Assembly (NCBI GenBank): GCA_003254905.1
Contig: QANU01055992.1
Coordinates: 215,603-279,602, forward strand
Length of the DNA: 64,000 nt
Direction of reading: 5' to 3'
DNA from: Nissolia schottii
Taxonomy: Eukaryota; Streptophyta; Magnoliopsida; Fabales; Fabaceae
Positions 36,117 through 47,929 of the stretch are shown here, piece by piece. A model generated the notes under the pieces. The model was not told the origin of the DNA, did not search any database, and saw nothing but the letters and a program-made list of their open reading frames with translations. Numbering within the stretch: position 1 is the stretch's first letter; the number at the start of each line of letters is the position of its first letter. A program made the translations under genes and the position numbers.

Positions 36117-36124
36117 GAATATTC
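36117..36124 (+). promoter_or_regulatory. P1BS site 2 (PHR1-binding motif)
   Basis: GAATATTC is a fully palindromic match to GNATATNC, 197 bp before the phosphodiesterase start codon. Two such sites close together are typical of phosphate-starvation-induced genes. Confidence 0.6.
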
Positions 36125-36172
36125 GACGCGGAGATCCCGTTACCCCTTTCTTTCTCCCTCTTGTTACCCCCA

Positions 36173-36182
36173 CCAATAAATA
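36173..36182 (+). promoter_or_regulatory. Probable CCAAT/TATA-type core promoter of the phosphodiesterase gene
   Basis: CCAATAAATA lies about 140 bp before the start codon and downstream of both P1BS sites. The ATAAATA part could serve as a TATA box, giving a leader of roughly 110 bp that includes the CT repeat. Confidence 0.45.
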
Positions 36183-36263
36183 CCACCCAACCCAATGTCC
36201 CCTCAGATCAAATAGCGTAGCAATACAAACCCGCTTCTCTGCACAAATTCCCTGTACCCACCC

Positions 36264-36270
<7 letters not shown>

Positions 36271-36294
<24 letters not shown>
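36271..36294 (+). repeat. CT microsatellite in the phosphodiesterase 5' UTR
   Basis: Twelve CT units lie 27 bp before the start codon. Pyrimidine tracts of this kind are common in plant 5' UTRs. Confidence 0.85.
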
Positions 36295-36320
36295 GTCTAT
36301 CTCTATTCTCTGACACAACA

Positions 36321-38585
36321 ATGGCTCTCAAGGCCGTTCACGTCTCCGACGTCCCTTCCCTCGATATCGTCCAGGAGAATGCCTCTCTCTCCCTCTGCTC
36401 CCCCCGCTTCTCCAACGGTAAATCTTCTTTTATTTTATCATAAGATCGAACGATTTTTACCTGCTGTTGCTGCTGCTGCTGCTGCTGGTGCAGCTGCAGA
36501 ATATTATCGAAGATAGTTCAAATTTATTCATGTATTTATTAATTTATACAGAGGTGGAGATGAGCCGAGGCGGGTTGAAGATGCCAAAGTTTTTGGTGAT
36601 CGGGCATAGGGGACACGGCATGAACGTCTTGCAGTCGTCGGATCGGAGAATGAGAGCCATCAAGGAGAACTCCATCATGTCCTTCAACGCCGCAGCTACT
36701 TTCCCACTCGATTTCATCGAATTTGACGTTCAGGTATTTACTTTTTCTACAAAACTTTAATTATTATCTTTTTCTTCTTCTTTTTTTATTAAGAACAGAA
36801 TCGGACAATATAAATAAAGAATAAAAATAAAAGACCATCGCAAAGTTAGACTCGTGTTCTTTGTGCCCGGCACCGAGCGACGTGCCGTCGCCGCGTATTT
36901 CTTCCAATCCAAGGACTGATGAATCCCACACACTTTTGGTTTCCATTTTTGCCCCCTCTTTTCGCCGCGTGGCATTTTCTGTAAGGAAAGCCGAGCTATA
37001 TTTCTGGGCATTTTTTCCTTTTTTAAAAGAAAATGAACTGGTCTTCTTCCCTTACAAAGACGACTTTTTCTTTTGCTCTTTGATTGTGTCCTTTGAATTT
37101 CTTTGTGCAATTCAGTTGAATCGGTACTGATTGTCTACCTGGTTTTTTTGCCCCTTTTTTTTTTGCGGGCATTTTTTTCTCCTAAATAAAAAAAATTGAT
37201 TTGGCTTAAAAAATTGAAGGTGAAATGAAGAGAAAAAAAAGACAGAAAAGGTTAAAGCAAAAATGCGTTTTTGTAGGTGACAAAAGATGACTGCCCGGTC
37301 ATTTTCCACGACGACTTCATCCTCTCCCAAGAGAATGTAAGCCCTCATGCCAAAACCCTCATATCTTTTTTTTTGTTCTTCTTCGCTGTGTTTCTTTTAT
37401 TATTGGTTCTGAAAGTCGCATTTGGGGGGTTTCTTTTTGTTCTCTCTCTCAGGGCAATGTTTTTGAGAAGAGAATCCCGGATTTGACCCTGAACGAGTTC
37501 CTTTCCTACGGTCATCAAAGAGAGGCTGGCATGGAAGGGAAAGTGTTGCTTAGGAAAACAAAGGACGGGAAAATAGTGAAGTGGGACGTTGAACAAGATG
37601 ACTCACTCTGCACGCTCCAAGAAGCTTTCGCCAAAGTGGAACACTCTTTGGGTTTCAACATTGAGCTGAAATTCGATGACCACATCGTCTACGAGCAAGA
37701 CCATCTTGTCCATGTCCTCCAGGCCATCTTGAAGGTACATCGCCCATGTGCATATGCACGCGTACACAAGAAATGTTGAGAAAAATGTGAATTCTGCTTG
37801 ACAAAATTTTGATTAGTATTATTAACTCGATGAACATTGTGGGGTGGCAGATTGTGTTTGATTATGCCAAGGATAGACCTATAATCTTCTCAAGCTTTCA
37901 GCCAGATGCAGCTATACTCCTTCGGCAATTGCAGAGCATCTACCCTGTAAGTGTCTCCTTCTTGTTTGGTTGCTCGTGATTTTGAAGAAGACATTGTTGC
38001 TCCTTGGCTGGTTTTGTTCCTTTGAAGTCGAGATCTTAATCTGACGATTGATGTTGGCAGGTATTTTTCTTGACAAATGGAGGATGTGAAAACTATTATG
38101 ATGTAAGAAGGAACTCCTTGGAGGAGGCTTTGAAGCTCTGTTTGGATAATGGTTTGCAAGGGATTGTCTCTGAGATCAAAGGAGTATTTAGAAACCCTGC
38201 AGCTGCAACCAAGATCAAGGAGTCCAATCTCTCTCTCCTTACCTATGGCAAATTAAAGTATGCTTGTTTTCTCCTATCTGTTTTCTGCCTGATTATGCAT
38301 GCGTATACATAGTATTCTGGTTACTGATTTTTTTATGGTTTGACATTTGCTTGCAGCAATGTTCCTGAAGCTGTTTATGTGCAACATCTGATGGGAATTG
38401 ATGGGGTGATTGTTGATTTCGTCCAAGAAATAACACAGGTGGTTGCGGATATGATAAAGCCAACAAATAGCAACGTTGTTGGCGAAGAGGGTGTGGCTGA
38501 AGGGACGGGGAAGTTTAAGCCTCAATTCTCGCAGCAAGAGCTGTCTTTTCTTTTGAAGCTCATTCCACAATTGATACAGATTTGA
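36321..38585 (+). CDS. Glycerophosphodiester phosphodiesterase (GDPD), seven exons
   Basis: The enzyme hydrolyses glycerophosphodiesters to glycerol-3-phosphate and an alcohol, a step in recycling phosphate from membrane phospholipids. The exons are 36321-36417, 36552-36733, 37277-37336, 37453-37734, 37851-37946, 38061-38257 and 38357-38585. All junctions are GT-AG and in phase, giving 380 residues, close to Arabidopsis GDPD1-3. Active-site landmarks are HRGHG (51-55), E89 and D91 in FIEFDV, H104 in IFHDD, and E184 in NIELK. These are the expected metal ligands and catalytic histidines of the GDPD TIM barrel. Start choice: the first ATG after the CT-rich leader, continuous with the family N-terminus. 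No clear signal peptide is seen. Some relatives are plastidial and others cytosolic, so location is open. The two P1BS sites upstream suggest induction by phosphate starvation, as known for several plant GDPD genes. Confidence 0.95.
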
Positions 38586-39149
38586 AGACTCGTTATTCAC
38601 ATACGGATAGTCTTAGGAGTCCTTTTTATTTTATTTTTATTTTTTAATTTAAAAAAAATGAATTAAACATGAGCAGTGGAGGGGGGTTCCATGAAAAGCT
38701 TAACCCTTGTGTACATGTATAGTTTCTTGATATCATTGAGAATGAAAGAGTGAGTGAGATTATGTATGTCAGTGATTGTGTGGTGGTCCTCCTTACATAT
38801 ATATAGTTGACAGCTTCTCTTCGTTGTATCTAAATTACGCGTCTCGCTTTCTTGTGTCCCATTGCAATGTAAAAAGATGAATTTGGTCACCTCCTTTATT
38901 TTTAACCAAGCTAGTAGTAGAGTTTTGTACTGTTAAAACTGGACCTGAATTGGGGAAAAAGAATCGCTGCCGCAACTTCATGAGTCATTTAGGACCAAGT
39001 GAAAATTAAGGGGTGGGTACATCACAGTTTTGAAGAGTGCAGGCTGTTTTATATTTTTTTGGTAATATGAGAGAAACAAAAACGAAGCAACCACGGGCCC
39101 AACACCCTTGAGTCCTCAACTATGATATGAAGAAGCTTTGCAAGAGGGT
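38586..39149 (+). other. 3' flank of the phosphodiesterase gene
   Basis: No gene was seen. T-rich DNA at 38619-38646 and AATGAAAGAG/ATTAAAC words near 38660-38750 suit a plant polyadenylation zone. It ends at the start of an LTR. Confidence 0.4.
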
Positions 39150-39707
39150 TGTCCCATAATGTGATCCAGATTGACTAACACATCTGCGGAACGGTACACT
39201 AGTCCCCTGTGGAGAAGAACACAGATATCAGCAATAACGGGACTCACAAGATGGAAACGAGGAGTCCGAAGCTTTGGCAAACGAAGAGCTTGGGTAGAGT
39301 CACTTTTGTTACGGACTAGCCCAAATGGGCCTCTGGATTGGGCTCAACGGATAGTGGACTGTCAACCCAACCCACTGCTCCTCAAAATGGAAATCTCATA
39401 ACAGAACTGAGAATCATGGGAAGATCTCCGGAGAGATCTTTGGCACCCGCGAGGGAAATCCTTAACTGCGGAGATCTTCCTGGGAACTACCCCATCGAAC
39501 CCCAAGGCCGATCCTCACTCATAAAAGGACTTGGGATCACTAGGTATGAACCAAAACCCTTTTTGATATCAAACCCCTAATAATATAAAATCCCTTACTT
39601 GGTCATCAGAGTGCTTACAGGTACCCTCACCACTGCGAAGCCCATTGAAGGATCCACCAAGGAAACTCGGAGTCCTCAAAGAGTCACTAGAGCATTATTT
39701 CAATACA
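39150..39707 (+). repeat. 5' LTR of the Tat-like element
   Basis: It begins TGTCCCATAATG, has a TATA stretch (CTCATAAAAGGAC) near 39519, and ends TTTCAATACA. The characteristic post-LTR sequence follows at once. Confidence 0.55.
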
Positions 39708-41384
39708 TTGGCACTGTCTGTGGGGATTTACGGCTTACCACACCTCCGGATGACGAATTTCCTTCGTGACGATCCCAAATGCCACCTAAGCTCACAAGGA
39801 AAACTTACCGTGCCGTCACGTTGATGGAGAACCACTAAGGAGCGGCGTCTGCCATCAGCTACGCCCATCCAATCACAAATAACTAGATCCAAGCAGAGAA
39901 AGAGATCCCACACGATCAGCCGCAGGCGACGGAACAAGGCAACGAGGAAGAGTTGCCTCCCGCACCCGACTAGGCCATCGTGGTACGAGATCAGGCGACA
40001 AAAATCCAACAACTATAAGCAACCCTCGAACAACTCCAACAATACAGTGAGCAGCGAAAGAATGATGCTGAGATCTACGAAACCGCTAAGAGAGCCTGAG
40101 AAGAGGTCGATGGGAGATGGACAGAGGCCTAGAAGCGAGATAAAAAAAAGAATCCCCACCTCGGCGGTATCAACCACGAGGAAGGCCAACACCCAACACA
40201 CAACACCACGGAGGAGCAAGTCTTTGAATCCGCCTAAGGGTCCACCACGGACCCTACGTGCCGAACGATAGACATAAATCGAGCAGCACCTAAAAAGGCC
40301 ACCGGGAAAGGGAAGAAGACCCACCCTTTCTTCGATGATATCTTAGCAGCAATCTCCGCGTATGAATTCTGCCCACCTACTGGTATGGAGTCGTACAATG
40401 AGACATCAGACCACAACACCACTTAGACGCATTCGGTCATTGAATGGATCTTGACAGATCAATGAATGCCATCCAATGCAAATCTTTTCCTGTAACATTG
40501 CGAAAAGGTGCCTTCAACTAGTTCAACGCATTGCCTCCAAAATGCATCTGTTGTTTCAACGAACTAGCGAAAAAGTTCATCACCAATCTCACCACACGAA
40601 GAACGAAGCCCAAGACGGCCGTAAGCCTCTTGGGGGTGATCAAGAAAACAGACGAGACGCTTTGATAATATTTAGATCGTTTCTATAAGAAATGCGCACA
40701 GGTAGAAGATTTACAGCTGTAAGTGGTCCTCATGGGTCTTACCAACGGCCTCAAAAGAGGAAGTCTATTCTCCAAGAACCTTTCAAAGTGACCTTCATAA
40801 AGCCTCATCGAGATACAAAAGAGACAGAAGAGTACTTGTTCCAAGAAAATGGAATAAAGGCAGTAAAGGGCGATCTACAAAGGGACCCTGTGGAAAGCTC
40901 ACGGCAAAAAGGACCCCACAAATCTCCTATACACCCCTCACGATCTCTCTCACTCAACTGTACAGAAACATACAACACATTGACGGATTCCCCAAGCCCA
41001 AGCACATACGGTCATACGGTTCTGCTAGTACCATGAGTTATACGGTCACGACACGGAAGACTGTATCGACCTAAAGGATAAGGTAGAAAAACGGGTATGC
41101 AGCGGGCGACTAGAAAGGTACATCCTAACGAACCAAAAAAGACGAGGAGAGGACAAAGATCAAGAATGACAACACCCCCTAGAGATAATTGCAGGCCCAA
41201 TAATCCCACGGAAGAGAGGACTGATTGAGCTGATAGGGCCGACAGAACTAATAGGCCAGCTAGAAGACTCGAGACCAACAGGGTCATCAATACCATCGTA
41301 GGGGGATTTGCGGGCAGAGGAACAACCAAATCCACCCGGAAAAGACACCTCCAAGAGGTGATCCACTCAGAAAGAGATGGAATT
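39150..41384 (+). mobile_element. Truncated Ty3/gypsy (Tat-like) element: 5' LTR and degenerate gag region
   Basis: An LTR (39150-39707) is followed by TTGGCACTGTCTGTGGGGA. This closely resembles the TTGGCGCCGTCTGTGGGGA sequence that follows the 5' LTR in Tat-lineage gypsy elements. After it comes about 1.6 kb of gag-like but heavily broken sequence. No pol part and no second LTR were found before 41385, where a different LTR-like block starts. This is an old fossil. Confidence 0.6.
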
Positions 41385-42400
41385 TGTCACACCCCAACTT
41401 AGGGATGTGACTGGCACATAAGGGACTAGTTCCCATTTCAAAAGCCTCTGGAATGTTTTTCTGTAAAAACATGCATTTTAACTTTAAATAATACAAATAA
41501 AACCTTTCATTTCTGAATAAACATAAACTTTTTTACATTAAACATAAACATACATGATAAAATACGTGATTGGCTCGAGGATCATGCCTGTATACAATTG
41601 GACCACTCTAGACATAACTCGATTACAAAATAAAAATAAACTAACAATTCCTATAGGTAGCTTTACCTCAAGTTGAACTTCTAACTCTTGGATTCTGATG
41701 TCGCTACATTGACCATAAACTCCATGCTCTACTACGCTGCTTCATAACCTGTAACTGGATGGGGAAGTGAGGGGTGAGAACTCTGGGGAGAGTCTCAGCG
41801 AGAGGCCGTTTGCACGGCGACATGGGACACTTTGAAAATGATGACATGCGAATGCAATACATTATATATAACAAGCATAAAACATTTTTATAATAATAAA
41901 TAGTACGTAAAAACATTTGAAAACATAAATTAGTTGAGGAGTTCTCTAGATAGATGTTTCGAGCATTATGGTTTAGCTATTCCTGAAATGTCCAGGTTTT
42001 ACGGTCTTGCCCTAATCTACATGACATGATACATGATACATGACACCGAGCATCATGGGATACTATGCCCGGGCTTTGCAGTTTTTCCCTAATCTACATG
42101 AATCCTATTCTATTTTACGATCGCACAAGGTATACTAGGGTCAACGTAGGCTGTTGCTGACTTAGATACACTCCCATGAAAACAATTTTAAATAAATAAC
42201 ATAACATGATAACATAATCCTTATACTGATAGCATAACATGACTTAATATCTTTAAGTGTTTTATCTTGGAAAAATAAAGGTCGATTAAGATCTCATGCT
42301 TAGTGAGGTTCCCAGGTAAGAGAAGTGTGTCACAATGGACATCTTAACTACCAAGTTTTGTCTTTAGCCAAAACCTTTCCTTAACATAAGTCTTCTCCCA
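41385..42400 (-). repeat. LTR-like block related to 29341-29870, opposite orientation
   Basis: On the + strand it starts TGTCACACCCC. The part 42000-42390, read on the minus strand, resembles 29595-29840 over long stretches (GGAAAGGTTTTG, ACAAAACTTGGTA, AAGTCATGTTATG, GGTGTCATGTAT). Its right edge is not resolved and no paired LTR was found. Confidence 0.5.
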
Positions 42401-42479
42401 CCAAACTCTTTCCTAATCATGATCTTTTAAAGGTTTAACAAAACAATATGAATATCACTTAGTATTGATCATACACACA

Positions 42480-43600
42480 CAACATGAATATAAACTACCT
42501 CCAGTCATCTTTCTCATTGCCTGAGTCATGGTTTTGCAGTTGTCACTGTTGTGGTTGTTGTTGTTCTTGCCCTCACCCATGTGAATAGAAGTCACCAATG
42601 TCTGGCATGGGGGCAGTGATGGCATATGCTCCCTTATGTTAGCTGGCGCTAGGAAGCGCATCATTTCACCAAGGGTATGTCATGCTAGAAATTAGTTGGA
42701 AGGGTAATGCCCCATGAAATCCTGTCTGGTCTCTAGTAGAAACATCTATTTTTGTAGAACATTCATCCCATAGGGGTCTTGAGTTGGAAGGGGAGGTTGT
42801 TTCTCTATCAGTTCCTCATGGCCTGCAAGTGGTTCCCTTTCCATTTGTGTGATGCTTGCTACAATGGCTTTGGTGGTGATCAGGCAATGAAACCCAAGAG
42901 TGTTGGTTGCATTGTAGGTCTTGTTCATGTAATCTCAAATTACCCTTCCTGCATTGACACTTTTTCATGCCATTAAGCAATAGAGAAAAGTGCAAGTCTT
43001 CTTTGGAAAGGTTCATGTGTAGCTATTGGGTTTTAACCTGGGGTTGACAATTTTTTGCCATATTCTATCCTCGTCGTTTAAATTTCCCATCTTCATATTC
43101 TTGGCTTTGCCGATGGGCTTTATATCCCAGTCAGTCCCTCTTGGCATATCACATTGTACATTGCATTTAACTAGTTTTGAGAGGAACTGCACACCAAAGT
43201 CTAGTGCTCATCTTCATCTTCATTAGAAATATTTTAGAAATTGTTGATTGTTATGGGGCTAAAATTTACCCACTAGCCTCGAAGCTTAATCCGTTCATTA
43301 GGGTTTGTATAAGGTAGGTTCGCATAAAATTTGGCCACAAGCTAAGAATATGTGGCAATTTCTAGTTTTTCTATCAAGTGGAACCAATGGTGGTCCTCAA
43401 TACTTGCTTGTACCAACTCCAAGAGTAGTGTATGGGAATGAAGCCTCGCTTTGCTAAGACCCCGCTATATTGGATGTGTCTTTGAAACTTTGACTCGACT
43501 TCCTCCGTTTGGAACTAGAAGTTGTATGGAGCTTGTCTTTTAGTGCTCTCCCTTTCGATGATTGTCCTCTCTCCATTCTGCCTCACTCATGATTACCTAA
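42480..43600 (-). pseudogene. Degenerate relic of a retroelement-associated 'putative plant transposon protein'
   Basis: On the minus strand, broken translations include LVAKFYANLPYTNP, then WVNFSPITINNF. These resemble the motif order 'REFYAN...VRG...V.FSPEAIN' of the putative plant transposon protein domain carried by many plant retroelement relics. Many stops occur. Extent and family are approximate. Confidence 0.4.
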
Positions 43601-45377
43601 AAATAAAGAAAGCAGCGTATATATCCAATTTGTTAACAACAAGTGCAAAGTTTCCATTGGGCTGAACAACCCAACTTTAACAATGCACACAATCAAGTTC
43701 GAGTAGACAAAAAATTACAAACCACATCCAATTAACCAACACTGTACAAAGCAATCCAACTATCTCACTACAAGCATGCATGTTATCACTGTAATGCTCA
43801 GTTACTATTTTTGTTAATCACAATCAAATCCTAAAATTTAATTATTGACAAAAATAATGACCAAGAGAATTTCCAATTCTCAACAACAAAATTTTTCATA
43901 TATCACAACTTTAATAAATTGTCAAAAACCCAAAATATCCAAGAGGCACGGATTAAGGTTTCTGATCACTAGCGGCGCGTTGGAGCATCTCACTGTTTTC
44001 GACGCGTTGGAGCGCGTTTTGGGTGCTGCAATGCTTCTCCGAAACCAAACTAGGCCCTTGTGACTTGGGCTATCACACGAAAAATGAAAACTCTTGGATT
44101 CATAAAGAATAAGATGAAAACGAAAAAAAATGATGTAAGATTGGGGAAGAAGAGAGAGAAAATGAAGAATAAGAAAAAAAAATAGAAGAAACACATATTA
44201 GAGAGAGTGAGTCGTACAATAGTTAACAGATTTTAAGTTGTACGCAAAATATTTTTCATAATAAATTATACATCATTGAAGTTTTGAATAGCACATAGCT
44301 ACAGTTCCGAACTTGGAAGGCTAATGTGGTAGGAAGGGAGGAAGATTTAGAAAGATGGATTACTCGGGTAATCCACATTGCTTTCAAAGTAGTAATGTGA
44401 GTTACTTCTATGAGAGTTGTCTATCTAGATTACCACCTCTAGATAATAATAAATAATAATAATAATAAAAGTAGTAATAATAAAAATTAATAGAAATAGA
44501 AATAATAATAAAAGTAATAATATTAATAAAAAATAATAATCATAATAACAATAAAAATAAAAATAATAAAATAAAAATATAATAATAAGGAATGTGTATT
44601 AGCTCGTAATCTTTTTTATATACCAAACAAGTTAATATAAATTTTCAATTATATGACTTGTGCATATCAAACATAACAATTTAACATTATCAATAATATA
44701 ACAAATGGTAATCATCCTATAAGTTAATCCAAATTTCCTGCTAATCTTGGAGGCAATGTATCAAATGCACCCTAAGTTAGTCCAAACACACACATCAATT
44801 TGATCTTAAAAAAATTAGTTCACATCAATTTAATTATAATACTTTTACTTTATATCAATTTTGTACTAAAAATAATTGAGATCAACTTAATCTTAATACT
44901 TTAAAATTAACATTAATTTAATGTGATCATTGTGTGAACGAAATTGAAAAAAATTTGATTATCAATAAAATTAATGTCAAATTTTTAAATATTAGAATTA
45001 AATTAACGTAAAAAACTTTTAGAAGATTAAATTCATCTCACAATAAATGTTATAACCAAATTTGTTATTTGATCCTTTTCAGGGTCAATTAAGATTAGCG
45101 GAATCACAGAGACATAGTTAAGGAAAATTGTCCCTTCGACTGTAAGTAACCGAAACTACGTTTAAACCTGAACACACAGTATAAGATTTCCAAATGGTAT
45201 AACTAAAATATACTTCCGGCATACACAAAATCGTAGGTCACGTAAGGACCTATGAAGGTTAAAGCAGTATCAGGTTCCTGGTTTATTTTATTGCTTCATC
45301 TTGTGGTTTGTTTAATTGAATACGCTAAAGGTTTTCTTTAATCAGTTTGTACAGTAAAGAGTTCCTTCATCGCTAAG
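43601..45377. other. Intergenic DNA with a long ATT/AAT-rich tract
   Basis: No gene was recognised. The block 44440-44600 is a degenerate AAT/AATA microsatellite. Around 43940-44070 there is a short, more GC-rich piece with GTTGGAGC repeated (43979 and 44005). Confidence 0.4.
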
Positions 45378-45829
45378 CTATATTGCATGGGTATTCCAAT
45401 TTTTAAAAAATTACCTGTATTGGTACGTACCAGTACGAGTACGCCCGAATACGGCTAGGTACGTATCCCTATTTTTTTTATAAAAAAAATAGAATAGGTG
45501 TGGCGGGGTATAGTGCGAGTACACCAGTTGGTCAAAACTACATCGTTTTGATTAATTTTTTAAGTTTGATTTACTAATCAGACCTTAGTAAACAAATGTA
45601 ATCCCCTAACTTCTCATTCAATCCTCTACGCCTCCTCTTTCAATCCACGCCCCCTTTGATTCCTCTTCTTTTCTAGTGCCCTTGTCTTTGGGATGTGACA
45701 TTCTATACAATATCCTCGTTCTCCTTCTTCTTCAAAGTAGCATCCAACAAGAATCACCATTTTCAAAAAAAAATTATATCTTGTACCCGTACCCAGTAAC
45801 GGTGCCGTACTGATATCTGTGCAACATAG
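45378..45829. mobile_element. Small hAT-like non-autonomous DNA element
   Basis: The ends CTATATTGCATGGGTAT and, from the other side, CTATGTTGCACAGATAT form short imperfect inverted repeats. The flanks TCGCTAAG (45370-45377) and TCACTAAG (45830-45837) agree in 7 of 8 bases, fitting the 8-bp target duplication of the hAT superfamily. The subterminal GTACG-rich wording is common in small plant hAT-type elements. No transposase is present. Confidence 0.5.
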
Positions 45830-45850
45830 TCACTAAGCGTAGGTTGGAGC
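45614..45850. repeat. First copy of a 237-bp duplication beside an N
   Basis: It is identical in length to 45855-46091 and differs at two positions. The copies are separated only by an unknown base (N at 45851) and three T residues. It covers the right half of the hAT-like element and its flank. Confidence 0.95.
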
Positions 45851-45854
45851 NTTT

Positions 45855-46091
45855 TCATTCAATCCTCTATGCCTCCTCTTTCAATCCACGCCCCCTTTGA
45901 TTCCTCTTCTTTTCCAGTGCCCTTGTCTTTGGGATGTGACATTCTATACAATATCCTCGTTCTCCTTCTTCTTCAAAGTAGCATCCAACAAGAATCACCA
46001 TTTTCAAAAAAAAATTATATCTTGTACCCGTACCCAGTAACGGTGCCGTACTGATATCTGTGCAACATAGTCACTAAGCGTAGGTTGGAGC
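45855..46091. repeat. Second copy of the 237-bp duplication
   Basis: It is nearly identical to 45614-45850 and continues into unique DNA (CCCCTGGCAC). The N between the copies makes an assembly join with unresolved overlap the most likely cause. Confidence 0.95.
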
Positions 46092-47067
46092 CCCTGGCAC
46101 TTGTCGAGTGTTCGTACCGTAGAACAATTTGTTCAAGTTCTGTTTTCCCAGTTTTCCCCTACTTTCTTTACAAATGAAACGTGATTTAATTCAAAACTAA
46201 AAGAAGATTAGCAATTAACAAAGTAGGCTTTAACTTGAACAGTAAAAAAACATACAAAGGTAAAACACAAAATTAGTAACGTAAAATAAATATGTAACCG
46301 CAAACGATGAACTTTTTGTTTTGTTCTGAAGATGAACTTGTATATCAGATTTAGTATAATGGTCCGATAGGTTTGTTGCCTAGTCCACTTAACGTATCAT
46401 ACATGGACCCGAGTTTGTGTCATGACATATATAGATACAATTTGTAAGCCTTTCCATCATTATTATTCTAAAAGCCAATTTTATTTTTAATCTAATATTT
46501 AAAATGTATGTCGGTTTGATCTTGAAAAAAATTTGACATCAATATAACTCTAAAGAGATAATTTGATCGAAGATTTAATTTTTATTTTTTTGACAAAGGT
46601 GTGGGTCATACATTTTGTCCAACTAGGAAGTTGAACATGGCTCTTTAATTCAATCACTAAACTATGAGGTTAATAGCAAGATTTGATTTAATAGAACACT
46701 TTTGTATGGGATGAATTTAATATTGATTCGAAGTGTTAGAACTGAATTAATGTGAAAGAGTTTTCTTACGACTAAATTGAGATCAATTTTGTCAAGAACC
46801 ATTAGCTCAAATGACATCTCTATTGGTATTGAGTTAATAGGTTGTGTGTAAAAAAAACACACATACACAAAATCAGTGATCTCTATCTCAAATATTAAAA
46901 TGGATTTAGGGAACACATGATGGAATAGTTGCCCAAGGTGATTAGATTGACAAAGTCAAGCGATCATCACCCAGGTAGAAAAAAAAAATTGAGGTCACTT
47001 TTACAATATTAGAATTAATACAGTGAATACAAACCTCTCCATCATTTAAGAGTCATTTATTTCGACG
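46092..47067. other. AT-rich intergenic DNA, no gene recognised
   Basis: Both strands show only short chance frames. A piece near 46800-46830 is faintly like a SINE A box, but no B box follows. Confidence 0.4.
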
Positions 47068-47453
47068 GGTTCTTTGGTGCCCCTAGAAGCACCATACCTC
47101 CCATTTAAAATAACACAAGTTAACATTGTTTTAACTTAAAAATTGTCAAATAATCATAAAAATATTCACAATGATACCTTAATTTATGTTTTGTTGTATA
47201 GTTTCCTTAATTTTTATTTTAAAAAATTGAATCCCCAAATTTGAAATAAAAAAATTAAAAGAACGGTAAATAATCATATAATTTCGAGATTTAGTTTTCG
47301 AAAATAAAAATTAAGAAAACTATGTAACCAGATATAAATTAAGATATCATTATCAACATTCTTAAAATTATTTGACAATTTTTAAGTTAATAGAATATTA
47401 AATTACATTTATTTTAACTGGGGGTATGGTGCCCCTAGTGCCACCCAAGAATC
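47068..47453. mobile_element. Inverted-repeat (MITE-like) element of about 386 bp
   Basis: The left end GGTTCTTTGGTGCCCCTAG and the reverse complement of the right end, GATTCTTGGGTGGCACTAG, begin inverted repeats that continue through GCACCATACC and ACTTAAAAATTGTCAAATA for well over 100 bp. The whole unit can fold into a long hairpin. There is no coding capacity and the target duplication is unclear. Confidence 0.65.
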
Positions 47454-47929
47454 ACTATTTCAGAAACGCCCACAAACTTTTCTTTGGTAGAAGAAAAGCC
47501 CAAAAGCTTCCACATGTAAGTTTATACTTGAATTTATTAATTTGAATAAAACCTACTCCGTAGGTCCAAGCAGAAGAAAAATGTTATGTGTACATTAAAA
47601 GAGTGTACACCAATTATACACTAACATTAAATATTGATTTTCTCTCTCATTTCCCCTCTTTCCCTCATTCACGTGATCTTCTTCTCTTCCTCACCTTCTT
47701 CTTTGTTTTTCTTTTCTCTTCTTCCCCACCCTCCTTTCATTTTTTTCACTTCCAAATTTTTTTTTCCGCTCTTATTCTTCTTCTCCATTTCTTTTTTATT
47801 GTTCATTTTTTCCCTGTTTCTTGCTTTTTTTGTTTTCATTTTTTTGCCATTTTTTGTTTGTTTTCATTTTTTTTTTCTTTAAAAGACGTTATAGAGAACA
47901 TGAACGATGACATTCTTCTTTGATCTATG
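47454..47929. other. Spacer with a long polypyrimidine (T/C-rich) tract
   Basis: From about 47635 to 47880 the + strand is almost only T and C. This produces long Phe/Ser/Leu-rich open frames that are composition artefacts. No gene is supported. Confidence 0.5.

Noticed and set aside
46796-46850. A-box-like sequence as a second SINE or tRNA gene
   Set aside because: No B box at the right distance and no cloverleaf pairing.
47588-47923. Phe/Ser-rich frames of 80-110 codons
   Set aside because: The DNA is nearly pure pyrimidine, so the open frames and membrane-like look are composition artefacts.
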